Assembly (NCBI GenBank): GCA_052148715.1
Contig: JBKQHQ010000102.1
Coordinates: 1 to 52,988, forward strand
Origin: JBKQHQ01 sp052148715
GTDB taxonomy: Bacteria; Pseudomonadota; Alphaproteobacteria; Rhizobiales; Xanthobacteraceae
Length of the DNA stretch: 52,988 nucleotides
Direction: 5' to 3'
Shown here: positions 8,176 through 16,964 of the stretch, one piece after another
How the letters are laid out: every line of letters starts with the position of its first letter
Position numbering within the stretch: position 1 is the stretch's first letter
Translations under genes and position numbers: made by a program
Notes under the pieces: model-generated
The model's database searches: none
Told to the model about the DNA's origin: nothing
The model's input: only the letters and a program-made list of their open reading frames with translations

Positions 8176-8730
8176 ATGGCCAGCCCCATCCTCTCCGCCG
8201 AGATCGGGTCGACCCGGCTCGACATCTGTGTCGCCGACATCACGACGCTGGCGACCGACGCCATCGTCAATGCGGCAAACGGCACCTTGCTCGGCGGCGG
8301 CGGCGTGGACGGCGCGGTTCACCGCGCCGCCGGTCCAAAACTTCTCGCCGAATGCCGGACGCTGAATGGCTGCGACACCGGGTCGGCGAAAATCACCCGC
8401 GGATATCAGCTGAAGGCCAAGCACGTGATCCATGCGGTCGGACCGGTATGGAGCGGCGGCCGCAAGGGCGAAGAGGATCTGCTCGCCTCCTGCTATCGGA
8501 CCGCGCTTGCGCTCGCCGCCGAGCATGCGCTGGGCTCGGTTGCCTTTCCGGCGATCTCCACCGGCATCTATCGCTTTCCGGGGGATCTTGCCGCCCGTAT
8601 CGCGGTAGGCACCGTCGCGGCCGAGGTCGCAAGCATGCCGCGCGCCTTCGAACGGGTCGTGTTCTGCTGCTTCTCCGAGGACTCCGCGAAGCATCACCAG
8701 GATGCTTTTGCCGAGCTCGGGCTTGGCTGA
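8176..8730 (+). CDS. ymdB: Macro-domain O-acetyl-ADP-ribose deacetylase
   Basis: This 184-residue single macro domain matches the MacroD/YmdB family. The ligand loop is clear: DAIVNAANGTLLGGGGVDGAVHRAAG (about 28-53) with Asn32 and Asn35 and the glycine-rich loop, and AISTGIYRFP further on binds the distal ribose. Family enzymes hydrolyse O-acetyl-ADP-ribose or remove ADP-ribose from acidic residues; E. coli YmdB also restrains RNase III. The gene is 38 bases after the unknown membrane protein and converges on glk with a 19-base gap. The length is normal for the family. Confidence 0.93.
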   Translation: MASPILSAEIGSTRLDICVADITTLATDAIVNAANGTLLGGGGVDGAVHRAAGPKLLAECRTLNGCDTGSAKITRGYQLKAKHVIHAVGPVWSGGRKGEEDLLASCYRTALALAAEHALGSVAFPAISTGIYRFPGDLAARIAVGTVAAEVASMPRAFERVVFCCFSEDSAKHHQDAFAELGLG

Positions 8731-8749
8731 GTCGGCGGCGGGCGCTTTC

Positions 8750-9706
8750 TCAAATCTCCTGCTCCGCGTAGGCGGCGCAACCGATCAGGCCGGGCTCCGG
8801 GCAGGTCACGAGGAAGGTGGGGATGCCCGCCATCAGCTGCTGATAGGGGGGGTGGGCTTCGAAGGCTGCGCGAAAAATCACCGCGTCGAGGATGGTTGAT
8901 AGGCCCTGCGCGACGCCGCCGGCGATGTAGACGCCGCCGGTCGCCTTGAACATCAGCGCCACGTCGCCGGCGAAGCGGCCTAACAGGCCGACAAACAAAT
9001 CCACCGATGCACGCGCCGCAGGATCGCCCGTGTGCGCGCGCCGAACGATCTCGTGCGATTGGAGCGGCGTTGCGCCCGCATGCAGCGCCCGGTGCAGGCG
9101 CTCGATGCCGGGCCCCGAGAGCAGCGTCTCGGCCGCGATCGGGGCCTCCTCGCGCAGGCGATCGAACACCGCCTCCTCGGCCGCGGTCGCCGGCCCAAAC
9201 GAGACGTGTCCGCCCTCGCTGGCGATGACGTGCCAGCCGCCGGCCGCGAGCGGGACGAGCCCGGCGACGCCAAGACCGGTGCCAGGTCCGACCGCGGCCT
9301 TGACGGCGGGGGTCGCCTGCGTGCCCGGCCCAATCGGCCGCGTGTCGCAAGGGCGTATGCCGGTGAGCGCCCAAGCGAGCGCCTCGAAATCGTTAAGAAC
9401 CTCGGCCCGGGCGAATCCGAACTTCGCCTTCAGCTCGGACAGGCGGAAGCGCCAGGCCCGATGGGTCAGCGCGACTTCATCGCCCAGGATCGGGCCCGCA
9501 ACAGCCAGCACCGCCGCGGGCGGGCGCACACCGACCTCTCGCACATAACGCTCGATCGCCGCTTCAAGCGTCGGCGCAGTGTCGTTGACGATCACGCTCA
9601 TGTGTCGGAGCGGCTCGCCCGGATAGGCGAGCGCGAAGCGCGTCGTGGTCCCGCCGAGGTCGGCGGCGAGGACTGGAGTTTTCGCGGCAAGTTCCGGATT
9701 GAGCAA
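8750..9706 (-). CDS. glk: Glucokinase
   Basis: This 318-residue cytoplasmic kinase phosphorylates glucose with ATP to glucose-6-phosphate. It shows the ATP-site motif AADLGGTTTRFAL near the start, the substrate region NDFEALAWAL, the GPGTGLGVAGLVP loop, and SEGGHVSFGP containing the EGGH sugar-binding residues of the bacterial Glk family. The frame opens with a TTG at 9704-9706 and no good Shine-Dalgarno is visible, so the exact start is uncertain by a few codons. It stands alone, converging with the macro-domain gene. Confidence 0.93.
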   Translation of the reverse strand: MLNPELAAKTPVLAADLGGTTTRFALAYPGEPLRHMSVIVNDTAPTLEAAIERYVREVGVRPPAAVLAVAGPILGDEVALTHRAWRFRLSELKAKFGFARAEVLNDFEALAWALTGIRPCDTRPIGPGTQATPAVKAAVGPGTGLGVAGLVPLAAGGWHVIASEGGHVSFGPATAAEEAVFDRLREEAPIAAETLLSGPGIERLHRALHAGATPLQSHEIVRRAHTGDPAARASVDLFVGLLGRFAGDVALMFKATGGVYIAGGVAQGLSTILDAVIFRAAFEAHPPYQQLMAGIPTFLVTCPEPGLIGCAAYAEQEI

Positions 9707-9905
9707 GGCGACGCCCGACGATGCATGGTTTCAGGGAGCGCGACGACCACAGACCGCGAGCGCCAGAGATCGCGCAGCATGGCGCCCGGGTTTCAAACCG
9801 ACCCGCTACGTCAGGTTAACGCACGGGCCCGGTCCTTCGGCAAGCACCAACGGGCGCCTGCGACCGCGTTTCCGATCATGCCTTGGCGGCCTCTTGCAGC
9901 AGTTA

Positions 9906-9919
9906 ATAAGCTAACTTAT
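9906..9919. promoter_or_regulatory. Palindrome upstream of marR (candidate operator)
   Basis: ATAAG-CTAA-CTTAT in an A+T-rich stretch 66 bases before the marR start. MarR proteins typically bind A+T-rich palindromes in their own promoter, so autoregulation of marR-emrAB is plausible. Confidence 0.4.
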
Positions 9920-9984
9920 ATTGTGGGCGCTCACGGATAATTAATCAGCCCAATTCTAGGGTGTTCGCGTAGGGACAGGAGCCT

Positions 9985-10476
9985 ATGCCTCAAACCCCCA
10001 ACCCAAGAGAGTTCGCTTTTGCGCTTAATGACGTGGCACGGCTGCTGCGGACTTGCGCCGATTTCAAGGCCGGCCAGTTCGGGATGAGCCGGGCTCAGTG
10101 GGCCGTGCTGGCGCGGCTCGAGCGGGCCGAAGGGCTCAAGCAGTCCGAGCTCGCCGATATGCTGGATCTCCAGCCCATCACGTTGACCCGCCTGATCGAC
10201 CGGCTGTGCGACGCCGGCCTGGTCGAGCGCCGCAGCGATCCGGACGACCGACGGGCGAAACGGCTGTTTCTCACGCCGGCCGCGCAGCCGGTGATGAACC
10301 AACTGCATGTGTTGGGCCAGGAGCTGATGGGCCAGGCGCTGGAGGGTCTCCAGCCCGACGAAACCGCGCTGATTATTTCCAAGCTCAACCTGATCAAGGA
10401 CAACCTGCGACGCACCATTGCGCAGCGCTGGGAACGCGCCGCCAGCGACAACCGCAAACGAGCCAGCCATGAGTGA
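9985..10476 (+). CDS. MarR-family transcriptional regulator
   Basis: This 163-residue protein has the winged-helix layout of MarR/EmrR: recognition region QSELADMLDLQPITLTRLIDRL and wing ERRSDPDDRRAKRLFLT. Such proteins repress drug exporters and release DNA on binding a phenolic or lipophilic ligand. The ATG follows GGACAGGAG. The gene overlaps the emrA start by 8 bases, so regulator and pump form one operon. A likely operator palindrome lies at 9906-9919. Confidence 0.93.
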   Translation: MPQTPNPREFAFALNDVARLLRTCADFKAGQFGMSRAQWAVLARLERAEGLKQSELADMLDLQPITLTRLIDRLCDAGLVERRSDPDDRRAKRLFLTPAAQPVMNQLHVLGQELMGQALEGLQPDETALIISKLNLIKDNLRRTIAQRWERAASDNRKRASHE

Positions 10477-11617
10477 ACCGGTCTTGAAGCTCGCGCCCGC
10501 GGGCGACGCCCCCGCCGCGAATCATGACGTCGCAAAGGCGCGGCCGCCGCGCGGCCGCAATCGGCTGCGGCTCGTTCTGCTCGCCTTGGTGCCGCTTCTG
10601 GCCGCGCTCGGCGGGATCGGGCTCTACCTGTCGGGCGGCCGCTACATCTCGACCGACAACGCCTATGTGGGCGCCCAAAAAGTTCTGATCACCCCGGACA
10701 TCTCCGGCAAGATCATCCGGGTCGCGGTGCGCGAGGGCGAGCACGTCAAGGCAGGCGATGATCTGTTCGAGCTCGACGCGGTGCCTTTCCGGCTTGCCTT
10801 GGCGCAGGCGCAGGCCAAGCTCGCGACGGTTGCGACCGACTTCGCCAATCTGAAGACCAATCTGAAATCGCTCGGCGAGCTCATCGAGCTCGCGCGCAAG
10901 AACGTCGATCTCAAGCAGCGCGACCTCGACCGCAGGAACGCGCTGGCCGGCATCAAGGCGGCGTCGCAGACCGACGTGGAAACCGCCATGTCGGCGCTCG
11001 TGAACGCGCAAAATCAGCTGACGCAGCTCACCCAGCAACAAGCCAATATCCGCAACCAATTGCTGGGTGATCCCGACCTGCCGATCGAGCAGTATCCCGC
11101 CGCCATGCAGGCCAAGGCCGCGCTCGACGACGCGCAGCGCAACTTGAACCACACGATCCTGCGCGCGCCGATCGCCGGCAAGGCCACCCAGGTCGACAGT
11201 ATTCAGCTCGGCCGCTATGTCGCCGCCGGCACCCCTGTCTTCAGCGTGGTCGACGACGCGGCCCCCTGGGTCGACGCCAATCCGAAGGAAACCGACATCA
11301 CGTATCTGCGCGTGGGGCAGCCGGTGGCACTTCACGTCGATACATTCCCTGATCAGACCTTCCACGGCAGGGTTTTCGCGGTCAGCGCCGGCACCGGTGC
11401 GCAATTCGCGATCCTGCCGCCGCAGAACGCCAGCGGCAATTGGGTGAAGGTGGTGCAGCGGGTGCCGGTCCGCATCGCCTTCGATCCGGATCAGGATCTG
11501 CATCTCCTGCGTGCTGGCCTGAGCGTGACCGTCGACATCGACACCGGCCGCACGCGATCGCTCGCGGGACTGTTCGGCGGTACCCGCGTCGCCGCCGCGG
11601 AAGAGCCGCCGCGGTAG
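10469..11617 (+). CDS. emrA: EmrA/HlyD-type membrane fusion protein of a drug exporter
   Basis: This 382-residue adaptor has a cytoplasmic N-terminus, one membrane helix (about 33-54), a lipoyl/biotinyl-like half (SGKIIRVAVREGEHVKAGDDL), a long coiled coil (about 105-200), and a beta-barrel region with TILRAPIAGKATQ. EmrA links the inner-membrane pump EmrB to an outer-membrane channel; none is encoded nearby. The ATG at 10469 lies within the end of marR, and emrB begins 5 bases after its stop. Confidence 0.92.
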   Translation: MSEPVLKLAPAGDAPAANHDVAKARPPRGRNRLRLVLLALVPLLAALGGIGLYLSGGRYISTDNAYVGAQKVLITPDISGKIIRVAVREGEHVKAGDDLFELDAVPFRLALAQAQAKLATVATDFANLKTNLKSLGELIELARKNVDLKQRDLDRRNALAGIKAASQTDVETAMSALVNAQNQLTQLTQQQANIRNQLLGDPDLPIEQYPAAMQAKAALDDAQRNLNHTILRAPIAGKATQVDSIQLGRYVAAGTPVFSVVDDAAPWVDANPKETDITYLRVGQPVALHVDTFPDQTFHGRVFAVSAGTGAQFAILPPQNASGNWVKVVQRVPVRIAFDPDQDLHLLRAGLSVTVDIDTGRTRSLAGLFGGTRVAAAEEPPR

Positions 11618-11622
11618 GCGCG

Positions 11623-13176
11623 ATGAAGACCTCCGTGCCACCCGCCGGCGCAAGGCGCATGCTGCTGACCGTCTGCGCCATGACGGCAACCATCATGCAG
11701 GCGCTCGACACCACGATCGCCAACGTGGCGCTGCCCTACATGCAGGGCAGCCTCTCGGCCTCGCAGGACCAGATCAACTGGGTCCTCACCTCCTATATCG
11801 TCGCCTCCGCCATCATGACGGCGCCGATCGGCTGGGTAGCCGACCGGTTCGGGCGCAAAAAACTGTTCATTGTCTGCGCGGCCGGATTCACGACCGCTTC
11901 GGTACTGTGCGGCCTCGCCCAGAGCATCGAGCAGATGGTGTTGTTTCGCTTGCTGCAGGGCATGTTCGGCGCGGCGCTGGTGCCGCTGTCGCAAACCGTG
12001 ATGCTCGATTCCTACCCCGCCGAGCAACGCGGCCAGGCCATGGCGATCTGGGGCATCGGCGTCATGCTCGGTCCGATCATGGGACCGACGCTGGGCGCCT
12101 GGCTGACGGAGACCTACAGTTGGCACTGGGTTTTCCTGGTCAATTTGCCGGTCGGCATCTTCACGGTGCTCGGCCTCATGGCGTTCATGGACGAGAGTGA
12201 GCCGCGCCAAGGGATGCGGTTCGACTGGTTCGGCTTCGCCGCGCTCGCCACCGGCATCGGCGCCATGCAGCTGATGCTTGACCGCGGCGAGCAGGTCGGA
12301 TGGTTCTCCTCGCCCGAGATCGTCACCGAAGCGATCGTCTCAGCCACCGGTTTCTATTTCTTCTTTGCCCACTCGCTCACCACGGCGACGCCGTTCGTCC
12401 GCTTCGAGATCTTCAAGGATCGCAACTACGTCGGCGGCATCCTGTTCATGGTCGTCATCGGCGTCGTGCTGTTCGGTACTATGGCGCTGGTCTCGCCCTA
12501 CCTGCAAAATGTCCTCAACTATCCGATCCTCACGGCCGGGCTGCTGCTCGCCGGCCGCGGCATCGGCACGCTCCTCAGCATGCTGATGGTGGGCCGGCTG
12601 ATGCGCCTGATCGAGGCGCGCTATCTGATCCTCATCGGCTTGCTGCTGACCGCGGTGACGCTGCAACAGATGAGCGGCTTCACCGAACTGACCGCCGCGT
12701 CGAGCATTCTCTGGACGAGCGTCGTGCAAGGCGTCGGCATCGGCCTCGTCTTCGTTCCGCTCAGCACCGTCGCCTTCAGCACATTGCCGGGGCACCTGCG
12801 CACCGACGGGACCTCGATCCTCACCCTCGTTCGCAACATCGGCAGTTCGATCGGTATCTCGGTGATGATTGCCAATCTCACCAACTCAACCATCGTGATG
12901 CACGCCAATCTCACCCAATACGTGACGCCGTTCAACAACGCGCTGCAGATGCCGAATGCCGCGATGCTCGACCTCAACACCGACACCGGCCGCGCGCTGA
13001 TGGATCAGATCATCACCCAGCAATCCATCGTTGTCGCTTATGCGAACGATTTCCGCCTGCTGATGTGGCTCACCATCGCGGTGATCCCGCTTGTCTTCGT
13101 GATCGGCTCCGCGCGCGCGCCCCGTCCGGCCGCCGGGGCCGCGCCTGCGCTAGCCGCTGCGCACGCCTTCGACTAG
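11623..13176 (+). CDS. emrB: EmrB/QacA-type MFS drug transporter (DHA2, 14 TM)
   Basis: This 517-residue inner-membrane protein has about 14 hydrophobic segments. It carries the family motifs LDTTIANVALPYMQGSLSAS in TM1, WVADRFGRKKLF (motif A, loop 2-3), and GIGVMLGPIMGPTLGAWLTE (motif C of drug exporters). It uses the proton gradient to export lipophilic compounds together with EmrA. The gene follows emrA by 5 bases; the ATG at 11623 gives the usual short N-terminus. It ends at a dispersed palindromic repeat. Confidence 0.94.
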   Translation: MKTSVPPAGARRMLLTVCAMTATIMQALDTTIANVALPYMQGSLSASQDQINWVLTSYIVASAIMTAPIGWVADRFGRKKLFIVCAAGFTTASVLCGLAQSIEQMVLFRLLQGMFGAALVPLSQTVMLDSYPAEQRGQAMAIWGIGVMLGPIMGPTLGAWLTETYSWHWVFLVNLPVGIFTVLGLMAFMDESEPRQGMRFDWFGFAALATGIGAMQLMLDRGEQVGWFSSPEIVTEAIVSATGFYFFFAHSLTTATPFVRFEIFKDRNYVGGILFMVVIGVVLFGTMALVSPYLQNVLNYPILTAGLLLAGRGIGTLLSMLMVGRLMRLIEARYLILIGLLLTAVTLQQMSGFTELTAASSILWTSVVQGVGIGLVFVPLSTVAFSTLPGHLRTDGTSILTLVRNIGSSIGISVMIANLTNSTIVMHANLTQYVTPFNNALQMPNAAMLDLNTDTGRALMDQIITQQSIVVAYANDFRLLMWLTIAVIPLVFVIGSARAPRPAAGAAPALAAAHAFD

Positions 13177-13274
13177 GCATGATCCCGAAAAGTGGGCGCC
13201 GGTTTTCGGAAGAGGTCATGCCCCACAATAAGATAGAGCGCGATGACGCTTCGAAGAAAAGTCATCGTGCTCTA
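13177..13274. repeat. Pair of dispersed palindromic repeats after emrB
   Basis: Two adjacent inverted repeats. The first, 13177-13221, has outer arms GCATGA/TCATGC and inner arms CCGAAAA/TTTTCGG. The second, 13234-13274, has 14-bp arms TAGAGCGCGATGAC/GTCATCGTGCTCTA with one mismatch. The first resembles a short intergenic repeat I associate with Bradyrhizobium and relatives, and a related sequence occurs at 33642-33691. They may also end emrB transcription. Confidence 0.65.
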
Positions 13275-13324
13275 GGTTCGGTGATACCGATCGATCAACG
13301 ATCCGATACCGTCGCCTCACGAAC

Positions 13325-14062
13325 TCAATCCGCGCGCTCGATGATGACCTGTTCGGTTTTGGCGAGCAGGCGGTAGCGGCCCTGGTGCTCATCGAGAAAG
13401 GCGTCGATGGCGGGCTGCGGCCGCTGCTCGGGCGGGAGATTGATCTCCCAGGTGTAGTCGTCCCAGATGACGATGCCGCCCGGAGCAAGGAGTTGCCAGA
13501 CACCCAGCGAGTCGGCCATCACGTCGTCGCGCAGGTGGCTGCCGTCGATATACGCAAGATCGAATTGCCGGCCTTGCGCCGCAAGCCGCGCCAACGCGGG
13601 ACCGGACTCGCTCTTGATCTTCTCCACTCGGTCTTGAAACGGCACAAGATTGCCGTCGAAGCGCGCCTCGGCGCCGCGCAGCTCTTGCGTCAATTGCCTG
13701 AACGCCTGCTCCTGGGCGCTGCCGGAAAATGTGTCGATGCAGATGATCGTCGAACGGCTGAAGAAATTGAGGAAGAACACGGCCGAGCGCCCCTCCCACG
13801 AGCCGATCTCCAAAATCCGCAACGGCTCGTCGCGCAACGGCGCCAACACCCGAACCCACGTGGCGAAATGCGCCGATGTCCAATCGGTCGTGAATTGCTT
13901 GCCTTTGAACCAAGGTTTATAGCGCAGCCGAAAGAGACTTCTTTCGAAGCGTTGCGGCCGCCGGGAAATGGCACGGGGGCGCGCGTGCCGAGACACCGTG
14001 TTGCGAGCCGCCGCCGTTCCCGTCGGTTCTGCGCCGGCGCCCGTCATCGGTGGTGAGTCCAT
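13325..14062 (-). CDS. Class I SAM-dependent methyltransferase
   Basis: This 245-residue protein has the Methyltransf_24 layout: SAM-binding motif I RILEIGSWEGRSAVFF (about 93-108), acidic residues in IICIDTF, and FDLAYIDGSHLRDDV followed by LLAPGGIVIWDDYTW, which in this family form the metal- and substrate-side loops. A basic N-terminal tail of about 50 residues precedes the domain. The substrate cannot be read; members of this group act on sugars, lipids and secondary metabolites. It is flanked by repeats and a PBP gene and has no pathway partners. Confidence 0.82.
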   Translation of the reverse strand: MDSPPMTGAGAEPTGTAAARNTVSRHARPRAISRRPQRFERSLFRLRYKPWFKGKQFTTDWTSAHFATWVRVLAPLRDEPLRILEIGSWEGRSAVFFLNFFSRSTIICIDTFSGSAQEQAFRQLTQELRGAEARFDGNLVPFQDRVEKIKSESGPALARLAAQGRQFDLAYIDGSHLRDDVMADSLGVWQLLAPGGIVIWDDYTWEINLPPEQRPQPAIDAFLDEHQGRYRLLAKTEQVIIERAD

Positions 14063-14420
14063 ATCGCATTCCTTGACGGTATAAATCGGCGCGACGCTAC
14101 TTTTTATCGAGGCGAGGCGCCAGGGTCATGCATTGTCAATCCACACTACGCCATCAGGTAGAGGCCTCTTACCCCGGCAAAGCTCTTCGATATCAGCGAG
14201 GGACGATAATCGAAACGGCTGGTCGATTCGACGCACATTTCTCATTAAGCTGGATCTCGCGCTTCTGGACTTAGCTACGAGAGCGGCTCCACTGCCCTGA
14301 ACGTTGGAGTTTGGTGCGTTGCGGCGACGCGCTCATGCGGCGCCGGCGCTTGCCGCACGATGGGCCCCGGCGCGGCTTGAGACGACATCTGGAAAGCGGG
14401 TTTCTGAGAAGCCGCCCGCC
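14063..14420. other. Intergenic region between the methyltransferase and PBP genes
   Basis: About 358 bp between co-directional minus-strand genes. The part nearest the methyltransferase (14080-14275) is less G+C-rich and should hold its promoter. I see no convincing gene: the ORFs crossing 14275-14420 on either strand read as overlap shadows of the PBP gene. Confidence 0.4.
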
Positions 14421-16631
14421 TCAGTGCCGTCCGAACAGCCGATCGATGAGCCAGCCGTCGAGGCCGCCGCCGGCGGGCTCGGGGCGGATCGGTTGGTCGG
14501 CGGCGCGCGGCGGTGGGATGCTTGCAGGCGGGGTTGGAGCGGTCACCGGCGCCGGCATGGCGATTTGCATCCCGCCGCCGAGGCCGGGCAATCCGGCGAC
14601 CGGTACGCCTTGATGCGCCGCTTTCATGAAACGGCTCCAGATCTCGACCGGTAGTCCGCCCCCGGTCGTCTTCTTGGTCGGAGCGCCGTCGTCGTTGCCG
14701 AGCCACACCCCGGTAACGAGATGGGCGGTGTAGCCGATGAACCAGGCGTCGCGGAAATCCTGGCTGGTGCCGGTCTTGCCGGCGGCCGGCCAACCCGGCA
14801 GGTCGGCGTTGTGCGCGGTGCCGTTCACGAGCGTTTGCTGCAGCATCATGTTCAGCATCGCCGCGTTGTGCGCGTCGATGATGCGGCCGAAGCTCTGCGG
14901 CATATGGGCGTAGAGGGCTTTTCCGTTGGCGGCGCGCACCCGCTCGACCACGTGCGGCACGATGGCCATGCCGCCATTGGCGAAGGGCGCGTAGGCGGAC
15001 ACGAGCTCGACGACGGAGACTTCCGAGGTGCCGAGCGCGATCGAGGCGTTGGGCTCGAGCTTGGAGGTGATGCCGAGCCGATGCGCCGTCTTGACCACCG
15101 CGCGCGGCCCGACCTCGAGCGCGAGCCGCACCGCGACCGTGTTGAGCGAATTGGCGAGCGCCTGGGTGAGGGTGACCGGCCCGTAATACTGGTGGCCGAA
15201 ATTTTCCGGGCGCCACCCTTTGACGTCGAGCGGGCGATCCTCGCGCACGGTGTCGGGGGTCAATCCGTGCTCCAGCGCCGCGAGATAGACGAACGGCTTG
15301 AAGGCCGAGCCCGGCTGGCGCCGCGCCGCAACCGCGCGGTTATATTGGCTCTCCGCGTAATCCTTGCCGCCGACCAGCGCGCGGATCGCGCCCTCCGGCG
15401 TCATGGCGACGAGGGCTCCCTGGGCGACCCCGAACTTGTCGCCCTTGGCCGCAAGCTCGTCGACAAGGGCTTTCTCGGCCGCCGCTTGCAGCACCGGATC
15501 GATCGAGGTCTCGACCACGATGTCTTCCTCAACCCGCCCGATCAGATCGTCGAGGAGGTCCATGATCCAATCGGCGACGTAATTCGCCGAGCCGCCGCCG
15601 CCGTGCACCACCTGCGGCGGATTGGCCATCGCCACCTTCACCATGTCGCCGCTGACGAAGCCCTCGTCCTGCATGGCGGTGAGCACGATCTCGGCGCGGC
15701 GTTGGGCGCCGTCGAAATTGCGCGTGGGCGCAAGCCGCGAGGGTGACTTCACCAAACCGCCCAGCAGCGCCGCCTCGGCAAGTGTCACCTGCCGCGCCGA
15801 CTTGCCGAAATAACGTTGCGCGGCGGCCTCGACGCCGTAGGCGCCGGAGCCGAAATAGACGCGGTTGAGATAGAGCTCGAGGATCTGCGCCTTGCTGTAG
15901 TGCCGCTCGAGCCACAGCGCCAGCACGACCTCCTGCAGCTTGCGCATCATGGTCCGTTCGGGGCTCAGAAACAGGTTCTTTGCCAATTGCTGCGTGATGG
16001 TCGAGCCGCCCTGCGCGACGCCGCGGTGCAGCAGGTTGGCGACCACCGCGCGCCCGACGCCGACCGGATCGACGCCATGATGCGAGAAGAACCGGTGATC
16101 CTCGATGGCGATGAAAGCCTTCGGCAGATAGGCCGGCAATTCCTTGAGCGGGATCGAGGCGCCGCCCATCTCGCCGCGATTGGCCAGAACCCGTCCGTTG
16201 AGGTCGACGATCTGGATCGAGGGCGGCCGTTTCGGAATTTCGAGCGATTGGATCGGCGGCAGATGCGCGGCGACCCAGACGACGACGCCCAAGCCGCCGA
16301 TCAGCATCCACAGCGCGAGCACCGCGCCCCAATAGAGAATGCGCTTCACGACGAAGCCGCCGGTGCGTCCGCCGCCTTTGTCGCCGCTCTTGCCGCCGCG
16401 CTTCTGTCGCGTTCGGCGCGGCGTCTCGGTCTCCCCACGCGGCGCGCGCGGACGCCTAGTCTTCCGCTCGGCGGCGGGGGTGCGCTCGCCGCGGGTGCGC
16501 GGCGCCTGCCGCGGCTCGGGCGCGGCCTCGTCCTCGCTTGCCGATCCCAGCCGATCTTGTGGGCGCAGCCGCACTTCCACCGCCGTGGCGTCGACCGCCG
16601 GCTTGCGGCGCGCGCGCCCCTTCCGTCCCAC
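14421..16631 (-). CDS. Class A (PBP1A-family) penicillin-binding protein
   Basis: This 736-residue bifunctional cell-wall synthase has a basic cytoplasmic tail (about 1-85), one membrane helix (about 95-120), a glycosyltransferase domain (EDHRFFSHHGVDPVGVGRA, then GGSTITQQLAKNLFL and RKLQEVVLALWLE), and a transpeptidase domain with the SxxK serine in PGSAFKPF, the SLN triad and KTGTS. It polymerises lipid II and crosslinks peptidoglycan in the periplasm. The C-terminus is proline- and glycine-rich. Length and motif order are normal. It is a single-gene unit. Confidence 0.94.
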   Translation of the reverse strand: MGRKGRARRKPAVDATAVEVRLRPQDRLGSASEDEAAPEPRQAPRTRGERTPAAERKTRRPRAPRGETETPRRTRQKRGGKSGDKGGGRTGGFVVKRILYWGAVLALWMLIGGLGVVVWVAAHLPPIQSLEIPKRPPSIQIVDLNGRVLANRGEMGGASIPLKELPAYLPKAFIAIEDHRFFSHHGVDPVGVGRAVVANLLHRGVAQGGSTITQQLAKNLFLSPERTMMRKLQEVVLALWLERHYSKAQILELYLNRVYFGSGAYGVEAAAQRYFGKSARQVTLAEAALLGGLVKSPSRLAPTRNFDGAQRRAEIVLTAMQDEGFVSGDMVKVAMANPPQVVHGGGGSANYVADWIMDLLDDLIGRVEEDIVVETSIDPVLQAAAEKALVDELAAKGDKFGVAQGALVAMTPEGAIRALVGGKDYAESQYNRAVAARRQPGSAFKPFVYLAALEHGLTPDTVREDRPLDVKGWRPENFGHQYYGPVTLTQALANSLNTVAVRLALEVGPRAVVKTAHRLGITSKLEPNASIALGTSEVSVVELVSAYAPFANGGMAIVPHVVERVRAANGKALYAHMPQSFGRIIDAHNAAMLNMMLQQTLVNGTAHNADLPGWPAAGKTGTSQDFRDAWFIGYTAHLVTGVWLGNDDGAPTKKTTGGGLPVEIWSRFMKAAHQGVPVAGLPGLGGGMQIAMPAPVTAPTPPASIPPPRAADQPIRPEPAGGGLDGWLIDRLFGRH

Positions 16632-16964
16632 CGCTTGTCTCCCGTCGCGGCCTCGCGGCCGCAGGCCTCCGCCCCGCAGCCTAGCGGCAGCGATTTAAGG
16701 CGGTGTTACTGAGGTGGGGGGCCGCGAAGACTGGCGTCATCCCGGGCTCGTGCCCGGGACCCATGGTGCGGCGAAGTTCGGCGGCTCAGGTGAGGGCGGC
16801 GCCGTGCGCCAAATTCCGACGCACGACACGAGTTGAAAAATGGGTCCCGGGCACGAAGCCCGGGACGACAGCTGAGTTCGTGGCGCGGGTCGCGGGCGCC
16901 ACAACGAGGCCCGGGATCACAGCCGAAGTCGTGCCGCGTCCGGATATTGCGAGGGCCGCCGGTA
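16632..16964. other. Intergenic region between PBP and glnD, carrying a large repeat
   Basis: About 333 bp. It holds the PBP gene promoter next to 16631 and the 16736-16869 inverted repeat; a third partial repeat-like motif (GGCCCGGGATCACAG) lies near 16907-16921. No gene is supported. Confidence 0.45.
16736..16869. repeat. Inverted repeat with 29/30-base arms
   Basis: The left arm at 16736-16764 (GTCATCCCGGGCTCGTGCCC, continuing GGGACCCAT) is matched by its reverse complement at 16840-16869 with one extra base and one mismatch, around a 75-base centre. Such GTCAT...ATGAC elements recur between genes of Bradyrhizobium-like genomes. It lies downstream of glnD and upstream of the PBP gene. Confidence 0.7.

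Noticed and set aside
14275..15216. A 313-codon minus-strand frame overlapping the PBP gene
   Set aside because: It lies in another phase of the PBP coding sequence and is arginine-rich and repetitive, as expected for a shadow frame.
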